Below are positions 1-8,381 of a stretch of 64,000 nucleotides of DNA, one piece after another. The notes beneath the pieces were generated by a model. It saw only the letters and a program-made list of their open reading frames with translations, did not search any database and was not told the DNA's origin. The position numbers and the translations under genes are program-made. This DNA comes from Mojavia pulchra JT2-VF2 (GTDB lineage: Bacteria > Cyanobacteriota > Cyanobacteriia > Cyanobacteriales > Nostocaceae): positions 248,001-312,000 of the forward strand of contig JAHHHN010000007.1 in NCBI GenBank assembly GCA_019359325.1, read 5' to 3'. Numbering within the stretch: position 1 is the stretch's first letter; each line of letters opens with the position of its first letter.

Positions 1-2
1 GT

Positions 3-536
3 ACGCGTTATGGGTTGGCGATCGCTAAACTTATTCCTGCCTTACTACACGTTACTAGATGGAGTCTTGCTTCCACCCTGCAAACCCGCGACGCCTACAC
101 CAATACCTGGAGAACTGGACGTTTTACCCTCAATTCCGAATGCGGTTTAGTATCTCATTACTCCCCAGGTAAACCCTACGATAGTATGTTAGAAGCATCC
201 TTTGCTGATAAATGGGATGCTCTAAAATCTGAATGGGCATTAGAGCGAGAAGTTGATTTAATTCCCATTCCTGGGAGTGTGATGATTCCCGATTTTCGCT
301 TAGTACATCCTGATGGCCGTAGCTTTCTATTAGAAATTGTCGGTTATTGGCGACCTGAATATTTACAAAAAAAGTTTTCTCAGGTGCGACGTGCTGGACG
401 TGATGATTTAATTTTGGCAATTTCTGAACGGCTAAATTTAGAGAAAGCTGGCGTGAAATTAAATGATGTCCCCGCCAGAATTATTTGGTTTAAAGATAAA
501 TTATTACCAAAAGCTGTGTTAGCTGTGATGGATTAA
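3..536 (+). CDS. DUF790 family nuclease-like protein, C-terminal part (5' end outside window)
   Basis: The frame is open to the left edge (it reads RYGLAIAKL before the TTG at 15), so this is the C-terminal part of a longer protein. The sequence resembles the C-terminus of the DUF790 family, which includes archaeal Bax1, a nuclease partner of the XPB helicase. Visible features are a YGLAIAKLIPALL segment, then MLEASFADKW, IPDFRLVHPDGRSFLLEIVGYW and FSQVRRAGRDDLILAISE. The acidic residues in PDFRL and LLEIVGYW are what one expects of a PD-(D/E)XK-like active site (inference). The partner helicase would lie left of the window. The next gene starts 15 bp downstream on the same strand, but it is a toxin-antitoxin pair, so a functional link is not implied. 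Confidence 0.65.
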   Translation, partial: TRYGLAIAKLIPALLHVTRWSLASTLQTRDAYTNTWRTGRFTLNSECGLVSHYSPGKPYDSMLEASFADKWDALKSEWALEREVDLIPIPGSVMIPDFRLVHPDGRSFLLEIVGYWRPEYLQKKFSQVRRAGRDDLILAISERLNLEKAGVKLNDVPARIIWFKDKLLPKAVLAVMD

Positions 537-551
537 TCAAGGAGAAATTAT

Positions 552-794
552 ATGAGAAGTATAGAAACAATTGCCACAGTTACAAAAGACGGGAAAATTA
601 CAGTGCAACTACCGCCTGATATTCCAGAGGGAGAACATCAGGTAGTGATAGTAATTGATGAGAAGCCTTTGGCTGAGAAAGCAGAGAAGAAAGAAAAGCG
701 TCCTCCTTTAAACTTTCCTGTGCATAATTGTGGACTTTGGCCTGAAAATCTTTCTTTAAGACGCGAGGATATGTATGGTGATTGGGGACGGTGA
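552..794 (+). CDS. Antitoxin of a VapBC-type pair
   Basis: This is an 80-residue protein that begins with an AbrB/SpoVT-like or DUF2281-like stretch (ETIATVTKDGKITVQLPPDI) and has a charged linker of Lys/Glu near residues 43-52. A clear ribosome binding site (AGGAG) lies about 8 bp before the ATG. The C-terminal tail (NCGLWPENLSLRREDMYGDW) is the kind of segment that wraps a PIN toxin. Its 3' end overlaps the PIN gene by 20 bp, which indicates translational coupling. It probably neutralises the toxin and autoregulates the operon. Family assignment is by context and N-terminal resemblance; no DNA-binding assay or profile was available. Confidence 0.7.
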   Translation: MRSIETIATVTKDGKITVQLPPDIPEGEHQVVIVIDEKPLAEKAEKKEKRPPLNFPVHNCGLWPENLSLRREDMYGDWGR

Positions 795-1227
795 TTCTAT
801 TTTTCTAGACACAAATATCTTGGTCTACGCTAGTCAGATTCAGTCTCCATTTCACCAAGTTGCAATGGAGGCTATCCAAGATTTTTATAATGCAGGAGTT
901 GAGTTGTGGATTAGCCGACAAGTGTTGCGGGAATATTTGGCTACGCTTACCCGTCCGCAACAATTTGCCAACCCACTACCCATTGCAATAGTAATTCAGG
1001 ATCTTCGCTATTTCTATAACCGCTTTCAGGTGGCAGAAGATAACTTCTTGGTGACGGAAAGATTGCTGACACTCATGGAGACAATTTCTATTGGTGGTAA
1101 GCAAGTTCATGATGCAAATATTGTTGCCACAATGTTAATTTATGGTATTCCTAACCTACTTACTTACAACACAGTTGATTTTGCTAGATTTTCTGAGTTA
1201 ATTACTGTTTTACCATTACAAACATAA
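775..1227 (+). CDS. PIN-domain ribonuclease toxin (VapC-like)
   Basis: This 150-residue protein has the PIN signature. The first catalytic Asp is in FLDTNILVYA (residues ~10-19), Glu in SRQVLREYLATLTRP (~57-72), and two Asp in VHDANIVATMLIYG and NTVDFARF (~110-140). PIN toxins are Mg-dependent endoribonucleases, often cutting tRNA or rRNA. The start chosen overlaps the antitoxin by 20 bp in a different frame, typical for vapBC. No transcription terminator is obvious after the stop; the convergent nuclease gene ends 35 bp further on. Confidence 0.85.
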   Translation: MVIGDGDSIFLDTNILVYASQIQSPFHQVAMEAIQDFYNAGVELWISRQVLREYLATLTRPQQFANPLPIAIVIQDLRYFYNRFQVAEDNFLVTERLLTLMETISIGGKQVHDANIVATMLIYGIPNLLTYNTVDFARFSELITVLPLQT

Positions 1228-1261
1228 AATTTTTACACAAGTAGGGTGGGCATTGCCCACC

Positions 1262-1957
1262 TTAATAATCCCAATATTTTTTGCGTCTCCAATACTCAGC
1301 AACTCTCGCTTCCCACTGTTCCCAATAATAGTTAATAACATCTGGTTCCAACCAAAAAACCTCTGCTGGCATCTCTGGAATCGCTACAACCAACAGCGCA
1401 TGATTTATTTGAATACCATAATCTTGATAATACTTGTTAGCTGCTCCTATATATGCTGCAAGTTGCAGTGGATGTTCATATAATCGCTCAATTGAACCTT
1501 TAGGTTTATCAGCTGTTTTCCACTCGCAAACACAAGGAATGCCTTGATAGCTGGCAATACAATCAACTTTGCCAGAATAGCTCAAATCGTAGTGAAAAAC
1601 TGAGCCTTCAACGAGCCTAATTGTGTTGATTTCTTGTAAAACTGGCTTGATACTTTCCCAATAAGGGCGACTGGCTTCTGAACAAACAGGATTTTCACCA
1701 AGAAGATAGCGCTCAATTTGCTTGTGTGTCTTAGTTCCGCGACGACTCGCCGCTGTGGTAATGCGGGATGCTTCTTCTGTACCAACACGCGCTTTCCAGT
1801 TTAGTAATCTATCACGATCTGCTTGGGGTTTGGTGGCATTAAGTATAGTCGTCACGCTGGGAAGGCGATTTCCCTTAGCATCTATATAATATTGTTTGCC
1901 ATTTTCTCTCAGAGATTTGGCATCAATGCGTGGTAATAGTTGGATATCAAATTGCAT
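1262..1957 (-). CDS. PD-(D/E)XK exonuclease resembling MGME1/RecB-type nucleases
   Basis: This is a 231-residue protein. The N-terminal part has RLPSVTTILNATKP, characteristic of single-strand exonucleases related to mitochondrial MGME1 and RecB-like nucleases. A basic RRGTKTHKQIERYL helix follows. The catalytic core is SGKVDCIASYQGIPCVCEWK (Asp at ~131 and the E-x-K at ~142-144), then a QLAAYIGAANKYY helix with the conserved Gln. The family trims or degrades DNA ends. It is convergent with the VapBC pair, with no operon partner. The assignment rests on the motif order and size and is fairly secure at fold level. The cellular role in cyanobacteria is not known to me. Confidence 0.75.
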   Translation of the reverse strand: MQFDIQLLPRIDAKSLRENGKQYYIDAKGNRLPSVTTILNATKPQADRDRLLNWKARVGTEEASRITTAASRRGTKTHKQIERYLLGENPVCSEASRPYWESIKPVLQEINTIRLVEGSVFHYDLSYSGKVDCIASYQGIPCVCEWKTADKPKGSIERLYEHPLQLAAYIGAANKYYQDYGIQINHALLVVAIPEMPAEVFWLEPDVINYYWEQWEARVAEYWRRKKYWDY

Positions 1958-2297
1958 TAGTAATTTGTAATTGAGAAAGTGGCGATTATAAATCGCGGTT
2001 CATTTTGCACCAGGCAAATCCTCTCAAATCCAGAATAGACTACATGGGGCTACAAATTTACAGGTTTTGTGCAAAGCGTACCGTGATAAAACTTAGACAC
2101 GCCTTAGTAAAGCTTACCGAAGGTATCGCCTAGACTTAAGGGACTTCCAACTAAAAAAATATCCCATCGCATTAAGTGCAGGGGAGCAGGGAGCAGGGGG
2201 AAGGAACAGTCGCGTTGAACCAGAAATTGGAATAATTTATTTTTTGGAGTTCCCTAAATTCATATTGAACTAAGTAAAAATGCCATTCGGCTTACTG

Positions 2298-2547
2298 AAA
2301 ATGAGCTTTTACTTTCTCAAAAAGAACTTTTACTTTCTCAAAAGGAGCTTTTGCTTTCTCATTTTAGTGTTTTCCGCAAGCAAAAGAAGCTTTTACTTTC
2401 TCAAAAGGAGCTTTTACTTTCTCATTTTAGTGTTTTCCGCAAGCAAAAGAAGCTTTTACTTTCTCAAACCCCAGTTTGCTTTCTCATTTTGGTGTTTTCC
2501 GCAAGCAAAAGAAGCTTTTGCTTTCTTAAACCTCAGTTTGCTTTCTC
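2298..2547. repeat. 21-bp tandem array 1 (12 units, 63-bp higher order)
   Basis: Twelve consecutive units of 21 bp (two of them 20 bp) are visible. They run in an A-A-B pattern, giving a 62-63 bp higher-order period. Unit B starts ATTTTAGTGTTTTCCGCAAG at 2361, 2424 and 2486. Unit A carries AGCTTTTACTTTCTC. Because the period is a multiple of three, stop-free frames arise on the plus strand, but they have no coding character. The array lies between the start of the exonuclease gene and the convergent DUF5615 fragment. Confidence 0.9.
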
Positions 2548-2605
2548 ATTTGAGTAATTCACGCATTCATTTTGGTATATCATTGAACCGAAAGCTTGCG
2601 ATCGC

Positions 2606-2899
2606 CTAAAATGGAATCCATTCCAACTGATCTATCCATTCTTCCACCTCAGTAGTCTCCCAAACCAGCAATAGTTCTTGTGCTAATTGCCCTATTGGTA
2701 TTCTCGGACGCAACCAGAACAAGCCCCAAATATGCCTATCTTCTGCCCAATGTGCTTCTAGATGTGCTGGCATACTAGCGCGATTATCTGTTACCAACAA
2801 CCTTTGAGATAACTCCAGATAACGTAAAACATCGGGGTCTAAAGTCCCCAGTTCTGGTGCATTACTCTCACCTACACGCAAAATATCTATAGAACCCAT
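2606..2899 (-). pseudogene. DUF5615 (PIN-like) protein, N-terminally truncated
   Basis: The 97-residue frame matches the body and C-terminus of DUF5615 PIN-like toxins: IDILRVGESNAPELGTLDP, LLVTDNRASMPAHL, and a tail RIPIGQLAQELLLVWE. The usual N-terminus with the first catalytic acidic residues (a DEN/DED motif after a hydrophobic strand) is missing. Upstream of the ATG the frame continues for only ~15 residues (IALLYRSQ) to a TAG. The cognate DUF433-type antitoxin is not adjacent; a DUF433 gene lies 0.9 kb away, fused in operon order to a different truncated DUF5615 start. Probably a non-functional remnant. Confidence 0.7.
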
Positions 2900-2958
2900 T
2901 TGAGATCTATACAGGAGGGCAATCGAATTTGGCTGAACTACGAGCTAAGTTACAAATT

Positions 2959-3303
2959 TTATAGATTGATCGTCAGGATTTTTTCCTTGCTTTTTTTGTC
3001 GCTCAACACGACTGTATTGTAGGGTAATGTATCCGTTCCCAGCGGAATTGGCAGCCTAAAACTGGGGCTTTTATGATCGAGTTCGCCTAAATCAATGCTT
3101 TTCGTTATATCGCCATCTGTTGCCAGATAAGCGGTAAGTTCGCCTTTATAATCTTCAATTAAAAAGTCTCTAAAGAAAACGACTTCCCCACCCTCAGGAT
3201 CTATACCAAGGATGACCGTACCGCTGAAAGTTGCGCCTTTTCGTTCTTCATCAACCGTTGCCATTGTGATTTCCGAGGGGTCTTGACCGGACATATCTGC
3301 CAT
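2959..3303 (-). CDS. DM13-like domain protein
   Basis: This 114-residue protein lacks a signal peptide. The pattern ATFSGTVILGIDPEGGEVVFF, DFLIEDYKGELTAYLATDGD, IDLGELDHKSPSFRLPIPLG and YNTVVLSDK follows the DM13 fold: a G-x-V strand, a dF..gPdL.vyLa segment, an LG.L strand and a Y.tVv strand. DM13 domains are proposed electron-transfer or adhesion modules, usually extracytoplasmic. A purine-rich AGGAAAAAG precedes the ATG. The conserved Cys of typical DM13 is replaced by Ser-Asp-Lys, so redox function is doubtful. It sits between two toxin-antitoxin fragments. Confidence 0.55.
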   Translation of the reverse strand: MADMSGQDPSEITMATVDEERKGATFSGTVILGIDPEGGEVVFFRDFLIEDYKGELTAYLATDGDITKSIDLGELDHKSPSFRLPIPLGTDTLPYNTVVLSDKKSKEKILTINL

Positions 3304-3519
3304 AAACTTTTTCCTGGGCGAATTCTCAACAATTGAAAATGATTTTACAAGAGCGCTATGGGCGATCGCAAAACTCTCAGGACATATTTCTGCATCGGTC
3401 TTGCAAATGTATAGCCAAGTTACTTCTGGTTATACGCCTAATTGGAAGATTGAGTAGGGATGAGTAGGGGCTGAAAGCGATCGCGAAGCGTTGCTGCAAA
3501 GCAGATCGCATCGCAGAAA

Positions 3520-3708
3520 CCTGATAGAGGGGAGACGTTGAGAAGTTTCCGGATAACTTGATCCGACCTACCCATTCTTGAGTTGATAGAAGATACCATC
3601 TAAGATTTGTCGCTTTGTCCACTTTGGTGGTCTGGTTTACTTTTTCTGCGGCAATAGTGGTTCAATGATTGCCCACTCTTTGTCGGTTAAGCTGCTGGAG
3701 TACGGCAT
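3520..3708 (-). pseudogene. IS5-family transposase N-terminal remnant
   Basis: Reading the minus strand from 3708 gives MPYSSSLTDKEWAIIEPLLP, QKK, a TAA, then TRPPKWTKRQILDGIFYQLK and NG. This is the typical start of IS5-type (DUF4096-containing) transposases. After NG the frame breaks, and only scattered similarity remains to about 3520. No terminal inverted repeat pair or catalytic DDE region is left. The remnant lies directly behind the truncated DUF5615 reading frame, so it is the probable cause of that truncation. Confidence 0.7.
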
Positions 3709-3830
3709 TTATTTCTCATTTTACCCGTTCTTCCAAGATCCCAAATGGGTTCTATAGTGGGGTTGAGCCGGAGAACAGCTACTTTCAAACGCGGCGACAA
3801 ATTTTCATCGAGCAAAAAACGAACCTTCAC
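3687..3830 (-). pseudogene. DUF5615 PIN-like toxin, 5' fragment cut off by an IS remnant
   Basis: The frame begins with GTG at 3830, which overlaps the TGA stop of the DUF433 gene by 4 bp (GTGA). It reads KVRFLLDENLSPRLKVAVLR, then LNPTIEPIWDLG, before running into the IS5-like sequence and a TAA. FLLDENLSPRL is the classic N-terminus of DUF5615 toxins and carries the catalytic Asp/Glu. The 4-bp overlap is the normal DUF433-DUF5615 operon geometry, so the module was intact before the insertion. Confidence 0.7.
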
Positions 3831-4159
3831 AAAGCGTTTACCTGCTGTTCAGTTTTTTGAGATTTTAATGTTCTGAGGCGTTGCACCAACGGTGAAGGAT
3901 TAGCAACAGATTCTTGATAACGCTGCTCACGCCATGATGCTAGACGTAACAGATAAGCGTCGATTTGAGCGCGATTATGGAGGTAGAAAGTAATAGTAGC
4001 GTGAATTTGCTCCAAACTCAGAGTGGGTAGATTAGCAACAATCTCTTCTGGTGTATATCCTTCTAAGTAATAATCAAGTACATTATCAATGCCGATGCGG
4101 TGTCCTTTCAAGCGAATATCATCGGGGGATACAAAGTCAAAATAATCTTCTAATTGCAT
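3827..4159 (-). CDS. DUF433 family antitoxin
   Basis: This 110-residue protein has the DUF433 signature: an Asp-rich start, IRLKGHRIGIDNVLDYYLEG, YTPEEIVANLPTLSLEQIHA and TITFYLHNR. The middle is a helix-turn-helix-like segment. DUF433 proteins are the antitoxins of DUF5615 PIN-like toxins and have a C-terminal tail that contacts the toxin. Here the toxin gene follows with a 4-bp overlap but is truncated, leaving an orphan antitoxin. It is intact over its whole length. Confidence 0.8.
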   Translation of the reverse strand: MQLEDYFDFVSPDDIRLKGHRIGIDNVLDYYLEGYTPEEIVANLPTLSLEQIHATITFYLHNRAQIDAYLLRLASWREQRYQESVANPSPLVQRLRTLKSQKTEQQVNAL

Positions 4160-4490
4160 CGCTTCACCCCTAAATCTAGTTGATTGCTTTATTATCTTGC
4201 CTCACAGCCTTGAATAATGATGTTGCAAAGGCAAGCTGAGGAAAATCTACTGCAAGTCTACACTTCACTTCAGATTTTAAACCCACAAGCGATCATTTAT
4301 CAGAGTTGAGAAATAAATATAATTGCAATAGCTTTGGTAAAATTTATTGTGAAACGCTGTGCGATCGCTAACCCACATTTAACACCAGTCTCATTTTACT
4401 TATTCTGATGTTTAATTTGCATATCTAGATATTATAAAGCTCTTGTAGGATAGGCATCTTGCCCATCCCACAACAATATTATGAGATAGC
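4160..4490. other. Intergenic stretch without recognisable gene
   Basis: About 330 bp between the DUF433 start and the end of the next minus-strand gene. It is AT-rich and contains one HIP1-like GCGATCGC site and a short 'TAGGATAGGCATCTTGCCCA' sequence also seen in other intergenic gaps of this window (e.g. near 16050). I see no ORF, tRNA or strong hairpin. Confidence 0.6.
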
Positions 4491-5672
4491 TCAAGATTTT
4501 TTGGACTTTTTTCGTGCTGCATCGCGTACCTGTTGATTGAGTAGATACCCAAAGCCAGCTGCTTCTATGCGTTTTACGAATTCTTCACGAGTGTTACCAA
4601 GTGCTTTAGCAGTAGCATCCAAGTTCCAGTTATATAAACTTAGCTGACTGAGTAAATAAACTCGGCGGGTTTGGGCAGCAGATAAGCGATAAGTTTTAAG
4701 GTATTCCAATTCACCATTTTCTCGGACGATCGCTTCTCCAATATGGTTTTCTTCTTTGAGATGCAGATTTGTGATAAATCTTTGCAGCACAAACGGGCCA
4801 GCAGTATAAACTCTTTGAGAATTGAGTTGGCGTTGTAAAAGTCCTTCTGCCATGAACCCTTGAAACGATGCCCAATCTGATCGCATTTTGGCGATCGCAC
4901 TTCTCAAATCTGCCAAACTATTAATCTTAGACTCATCTACAGACACATCCATAGGAAAATTTGTGTCGTAAAGTAAGCTGTACTCATAAATCAACTCTCC
5001 ATAAAAATCCTCTAGCAAAGACTTATGCAAAGCCCGGTAGTCTTCTGGAGTTGGAACTACAAAAGCTGATGCTAAAGTTTCGGCAACAAATACTAAAACT
5101 CCCACCTGTTTTGGATGAATCTCAAACACGCGTAAAGCATCTTCCAATCCAGCAATATAACGTCCACTAACAGATGTTTCGTAGCGCGAACCCAATCCAT
5201 GAGCAAGAGCATACTTGGAATACTCACTCCAAGCAATATCGGGGCCTGAAAAAAACAGCGATAAAAAACCTTCCATTGCTAAGTGCAATGACAGAAATCT
5301 CAGTTGGTTTCCTGATTCCCGCTTTGCCATGCGATGCATCAACCGCACACTTGCACAACCACAATCTAAACTTTTACCATCAGGCTTTACCATCTGTCCG
5401 CCAAAAGCAGCTACCGGGCTACCATCATCACTCCAAGACATGACTAAACCGTGGGGTACATAAGAGAAATATTTCATCCCTGGTTCTGTTATCTCACCAT
5501 CTAAGGAGACAACGGTGATGTCTTCGTTATAAGAACGCCGCAATAAACGCAAGTCTCCACGCACCTGTCGCCGCAGTAGTGGCACAATACGCACTGATCC
5601 CCATACTTGCGAAGGTGCAATTTCTAATCCTTTTAAGGATATATCTGTTAATAATTTTTGTTTGGTTGCCAT
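4491..5672 (-). CDS. Conserved protein of unknown function (possible ARPP-type)
   Basis: A 393-residue soluble protein; the start MATKQKLLTDISL at 5672 is preferred over an upstream in-frame ATG at 5813 because the 47 extra residues look non-coding. It has GLEIAPSQVWGSVRIVPLLR at the N-terminus, resembling what I remember of ARPP-type domains linked to RNA-repair conflict systems (memory only, unverified). A SLDCGCASVRLMHRM stretch lies near residue 108. The C-terminal ~60 residues (LSLYNWNLDATAKALGNTRE, then EFVKRIEAAGFGYLL) look like a helix-turn-helix with similarity to the Fis-type end of bacterial enhancer-binding proteins. No transmembrane segment is seen. The gene is upstream of the Ro/TROVE-like region, with a SnoaL-like gene between. 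Confidence 0.45.
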   Translation of the reverse strand: MATKQKLLTDISLKGLEIAPSQVWGSVRIVPLLRRQVRGDLRLLRRSYNEDITVVSLDGEITEPGMKYFSYVPHGLVMSWSDDGSPVAAFGGQMVKPDGKSLDCGCASVRLMHRMAKRESGNQLRFLSLHLAMEGFLSLFFSGPDIAWSEYSKYALAHGLGSRYETSVSGRYIAGLEDALRVFEIHPKQVGVLVFVAETLASAFVVPTPEDYRALHKSLLEDFYGELIYEYSLLYDTNFPMDVSVDESKINSLADLRSAIAKMRSDWASFQGFMAEGLLQRQLNSQRVYTAGPFVLQRFITNLHLKEENHIGEAIVRENGELEYLKTYRLSAAQTRRVYLLSQLSLYNWNLDATAKALGNTREEFVKRIEAAGFGYLLNQQVRDAARKKSKKS

Positions 5673-5827
5673 ATTTGATACCAATTTATAATTCGTCGGG
5701 AGTGCGTGGCAAAAATATTTATTTGCGCTATCTTTTGTCACCTTGCGCCGTAACATCAGGGAAATCAACCAATATGGTTCAGTTTTATTAGTATTCCCGG
5801 AAGATCCCCCCAACCCCCCTTAAAAAA

Positions 5828-5995
5828 GCTACGGTGTACACACAAGTCTTTGAAAGTTGCCCCACAGTCTTTTGATCCCCCCAACCCCCCTTAAAAAGGG
5901 GGGCTAAAATCCCTCAAAGTCCTCCAATTTATCGGAGGATAATGACGGATATACAATGATTTCGGTTTAGTACACAGATGTGTGTACACCGTAGC
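5828..5995. mobile_element. 168-bp MITE with perfect 16-bp terminal inverted repeats and 9-bp target duplication
   Basis: The left end GCTACGGTGTACACAC (5828-5843) and the right end GTGTGTACACCGTAGC (5980-5995) are perfect inverted repeats. The same 9 bp, CTTAAAAAA, is found immediately outside both ends (5819-5827 and 5996-6004), a clear target-site duplication. The target was the AT core of an older palindrome (CCCCCCTTAAAAA...GGGGGG). The inside of the element holds a second copy of that C-rich/G-rich palindrome near 5876-5903. No coding capacity. Confidence 0.9.
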
Positions 5996-6215
5996 CTTAA
6001 AAAAAGGGGGGCTTAATTCCCTCCTTAAAAAGGAGAGTTAGGGATGATCAATTCTTATCTGAACTGTAATGGGCAATAAATCCCATAACAAGGAAGATTT
6101 TAAGGAAATAATCAGAAAAATCGCTGAAAGAGTGAGTGCATGAATGTATTTGGGCAACCTTTGAGTTATATAATTGCATCGTAAATCTCAAGCCATATCG
6201 TAATAGGAAATTACT

Positions 6216-6617
6216 ATGTCACAAGAGAATGTGGAACTGATTCGCGGACTCTATGATTCCTTCAGCAGAGGTGACGTCCCGGCGGTGCTAAGTCAGATGG
6301 ATGAACAAATCGAATGGAGAGAAGCTGATAACTTCATTTACGCGGATCGTAGCCCTTACATAGGGCCGCAAGCGATACTCGAAGGGGTGTATATGCGTCT
6401 TGGTACTGAGTGGGACTCTTTCGCCGCCACGCCTGCGGAGTTTTTTGATGCTGGGAATCACGTTGTAGTGTTGGGTGCGTATACGGGGAAACACAAACAG
6501 ACACAAAAACAAGTGCAGGCACAGTTCGCGCACGTTTGGGGCGTGAAAGAGGGAAGCGTGGTAAGGTTTCAGCAGTATACAGACACGAAACAATTTGCAG
6601 ATGCTATTGCAGCATAA
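6216..6617 (+). CDS. SnoaL-like (NTF2-fold) protein
   Basis: This 133-residue protein follows the SnoaL/NTF2 pattern: NVELIRGLYDSFSRGDVPAV at the start, then a QIEWREAD strand, YIGPQAILEGVYMRLGTEWD, and a strand pair VVVLGAYTGKHK and QFAHVWGVKEGSVVRFQQYT. Proteins of this fold are small cone-shaped enzymes or binding proteins of varied function; the specific ligand cannot be read here. The start ATG is preceded by GGAAATT. The stop is followed after ~57 bp by a tandem array. Confidence 0.8.
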   Translation: MSQENVELIRGLYDSFSRGDVPAVLSQMDEQIEWREADNFIYADRSPYIGPQAILEGVYMRLGTEWDSFAATPAEFFDAGNHVVVLGAYTGKHKQTQKQVQAQFAHVWGVKEGSVVRFQQYTDTKQFADAIAA

Positions 6618-6674
6618 ACTCGCGGGTTATATCTTCACAAAGTGTGAGATAGAAAGCTCAACTTCCGAGGTACG

Positions 6675-6905
6675 AACTCGAAGTTTTGTGTTTTTAACTT
6701 GAAGTTCCGTGTTCTGAACTCGAAGTTTCGTGTTTTTAACTTGAAGTTCCGTGTTCTGAACTCGAAGTTTCTTGTTTTTAACTTGAAGTTCCGTGTTCTG
6801 AACTCGAAGTGTCGTGTTTGAAACTAAAACGTTCTTGTTCTGAACTCGAAGTGTCGTGTTTGAAACTAAAATGTTCGTGTTTTGAACTCGACGTTCCGTG
6901 TTCCA
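6675..6905. repeat. 21-bp tandem array 2 (11 units)
   Basis: Eleven units of exactly 21 bp alternate between two types, beginning AACTCGAAGTTTCGTGTTTT and AACTTGAAGTTCCGTGTTCT. Each unit contains short inverted repeats (AACT-CGA-AGTT and GTTC-T-GAAC). The array fills the space between the convergent SnoaL-like and Ro-like genes and ends 3 bp from the stop codon of the latter. Its reverse complement matches array 3 at 26889-27140. Confidence 0.92.
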
Positions 6906-6908
6906 AAG

Positions 6909-8360
6909 TTAAAGCTTCAACTTCTCTTGTTCATCACTTGCCAACATTTGCTGTACTCGTTCAGCCAAATACGCTTCCAGTTCTGATAAAGCGGCAGAAC
7001 CATCAGCAAAGCGGGCAAAACCCAGCATTGTCGGTAAATCTTCTGCATCTCTCAACCCCACAGTTGGGATGGTTGGGCTAAGGGCACGCAAAGAAAAATC
7101 CTCGGAATTAAATACAGGATTGCAATGAATAATTGAAGTCCGCCGCCAAGGATCTAACTTGCTGCGATATACCCTTAACACTTCTGCCGCACCTTTGGGT
7201 GGATAGTTTTCGCAACCATCCGAGACAATCACTACTAAATCTGCGCCCGATCCCAAGGCTGCTAATAGTGGCGTTGCCAAATCAGTTTGTCCGTGGGCAT
7301 ATACTTGCAAAGCATCTGCTGTGGGGACTGTCCAAAAAGGACGATATTCCTTTGATGCGGCTTGTAGCAAGTAGTGAGTAGCAACAGCTACACCCAAGGG
7401 ACGGCGACGCTTTTCGCTAGATCCAGAACTGGAGTAGCTACAATCCAAGACTGCTGCAACTTTTCCTAGTTTGAGTGGTGCTTTTTTTAATACTAACCTT
7501 GCCGATCGCTCCATTGCTGAGTTAAATACATCCCATTGCTGTTTTCTGGTTTCCAAAGGCAAAGACAAGATATACAATGCCAACTTAGTTAAGGGAAGGC
7601 GTCCAAAATCTAAGTCAATTTCAACTTTTTCAGTTCGTTCTGCTGCACCTTGCAAACGCAACTTTTCGCCTACAGTCATCTGCTGTTGAATTCTGGACAA
7701 AAACACATCGCGTTTAACTTTGTGTTTTACTGCTAACCCTTCAGCAACGGTAAACGGCAACTCATAAATTGCTTCTGCGCTATAGTGTGCTTGGCGAAAC
7801 TTCTCAAATAACTCTGTTTCGTAAACCTTTTGTTTCCAGTTACGGAAGAGAAAATTACCCAATTCACCATGAAGTTTCAGGTGAGCATGGACAGCGATCG
7901 CTCTTACTTTTGGGCGATACTTGACAGCATGGAAATTTATATCACGCCGCATACTTAGATAATCACGGGCGATCGCACGGCTGCGACGGTTGTTAATTCG
8001 TCGTTGACGCAACTGTTGCAACACTCCCCAAGCCCGTTGTGGTGGCAAAGCATTAAGTGCATGGGCTATTAATGCACCTTCCTCTTCCTTATGTTGTGGC
8101 AATGTATCCTTTCCCGTTGCTAACAGCTTGAGAATAATTTGCGCTTGATTAAAATGGTTAATACCTGCGGCTAAAGAACGGGCATAAAGTAAGCGATAAT
8201 TGCCAAGAATATAATCATGTAAAAAGTCAATTGATACGCGTTGCCCATAAGCATCATCATAAAATTCACGCTGTCCTGTGCAGGCAAGACAAGCATTGAT
8301 GAACATTACTAAATCTTCTCGCGCCACCTGTTCGACGCGGTTTGTATAGTTGTTAGCCAT
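6909..8360 (-). CDS. Ro60/TROVE-like protein with C-terminal vWA domain
   Basis: A 483-residue protein. Residues ~1-290 are an all-helical, HEAT-like region rich in Arg and aromatics (YILGNYRLLYARSLAAGINH, RRINNRRSRAIARDYLSMRR). Residues ~298-475 are a von Willebrand factor A domain with a complete MIDAS: DCSYSSS (D-x-S-x-S, ~306), GQTDLATPLL (Thr, ~355) and VSDGCEN (~378). This helical-repeat-plus-vWA layout is that of Ro60/Rsr proteins, which bind Y RNAs and misfolded RNA and act in RNA quality control. Three structured RNA candidates lie directly upstream, strengthening the reading. No signal peptide. Could alternatively be a vWA protein of a related RNA-repair family. Confidence 0.7.
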   Translation of the reverse strand: MANNYTNRVEQVAREDLVMFINACLACTGQREFYDDAYGQRVSIDFLHDYILGNYRLLYARSLAAGINHFNQAQIILKLLATGKDTLPQHKEEEGALIAHALNALPPQRAWGVLQQLRQRRINNRRSRAIARDYLSMRRDINFHAVKYRPKVRAIAVHAHLKLHGELGNFLFRNWKQKVYETELFEKFRQAHYSAEAIYELPFTVAEGLAVKHKVKRDVFLSRIQQQMTVGEKLRLQGAAERTEKVEIDLDFGRLPLTKLALYILSLPLETRKQQWDVFNSAMERSARLVLKKAPLKLGKVAAVLDCSYSSSGSSEKRRRPLGVAVATHYLLQAASKEYRPFWTVPTADALQVYAHGQTDLATPLLAALGSGADLVVIVSDGCENYPPKGAAEVLRVYRSKLDPWRRTSIIHCNPVFNSEDFSLRALSPTIPTVGLRDAEDLPTMLGFARFADGSAALSELEAYLAERVQQMLASDEQEKLKL

Positions 8361-8381
8361 AATGAATTTTGAATTTTTGAA

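Noticed and set aside
2298-2547. CRISPR array
   Set aside because: The units are directly adjacent with no unique spacers, and no cas genes are in the window.
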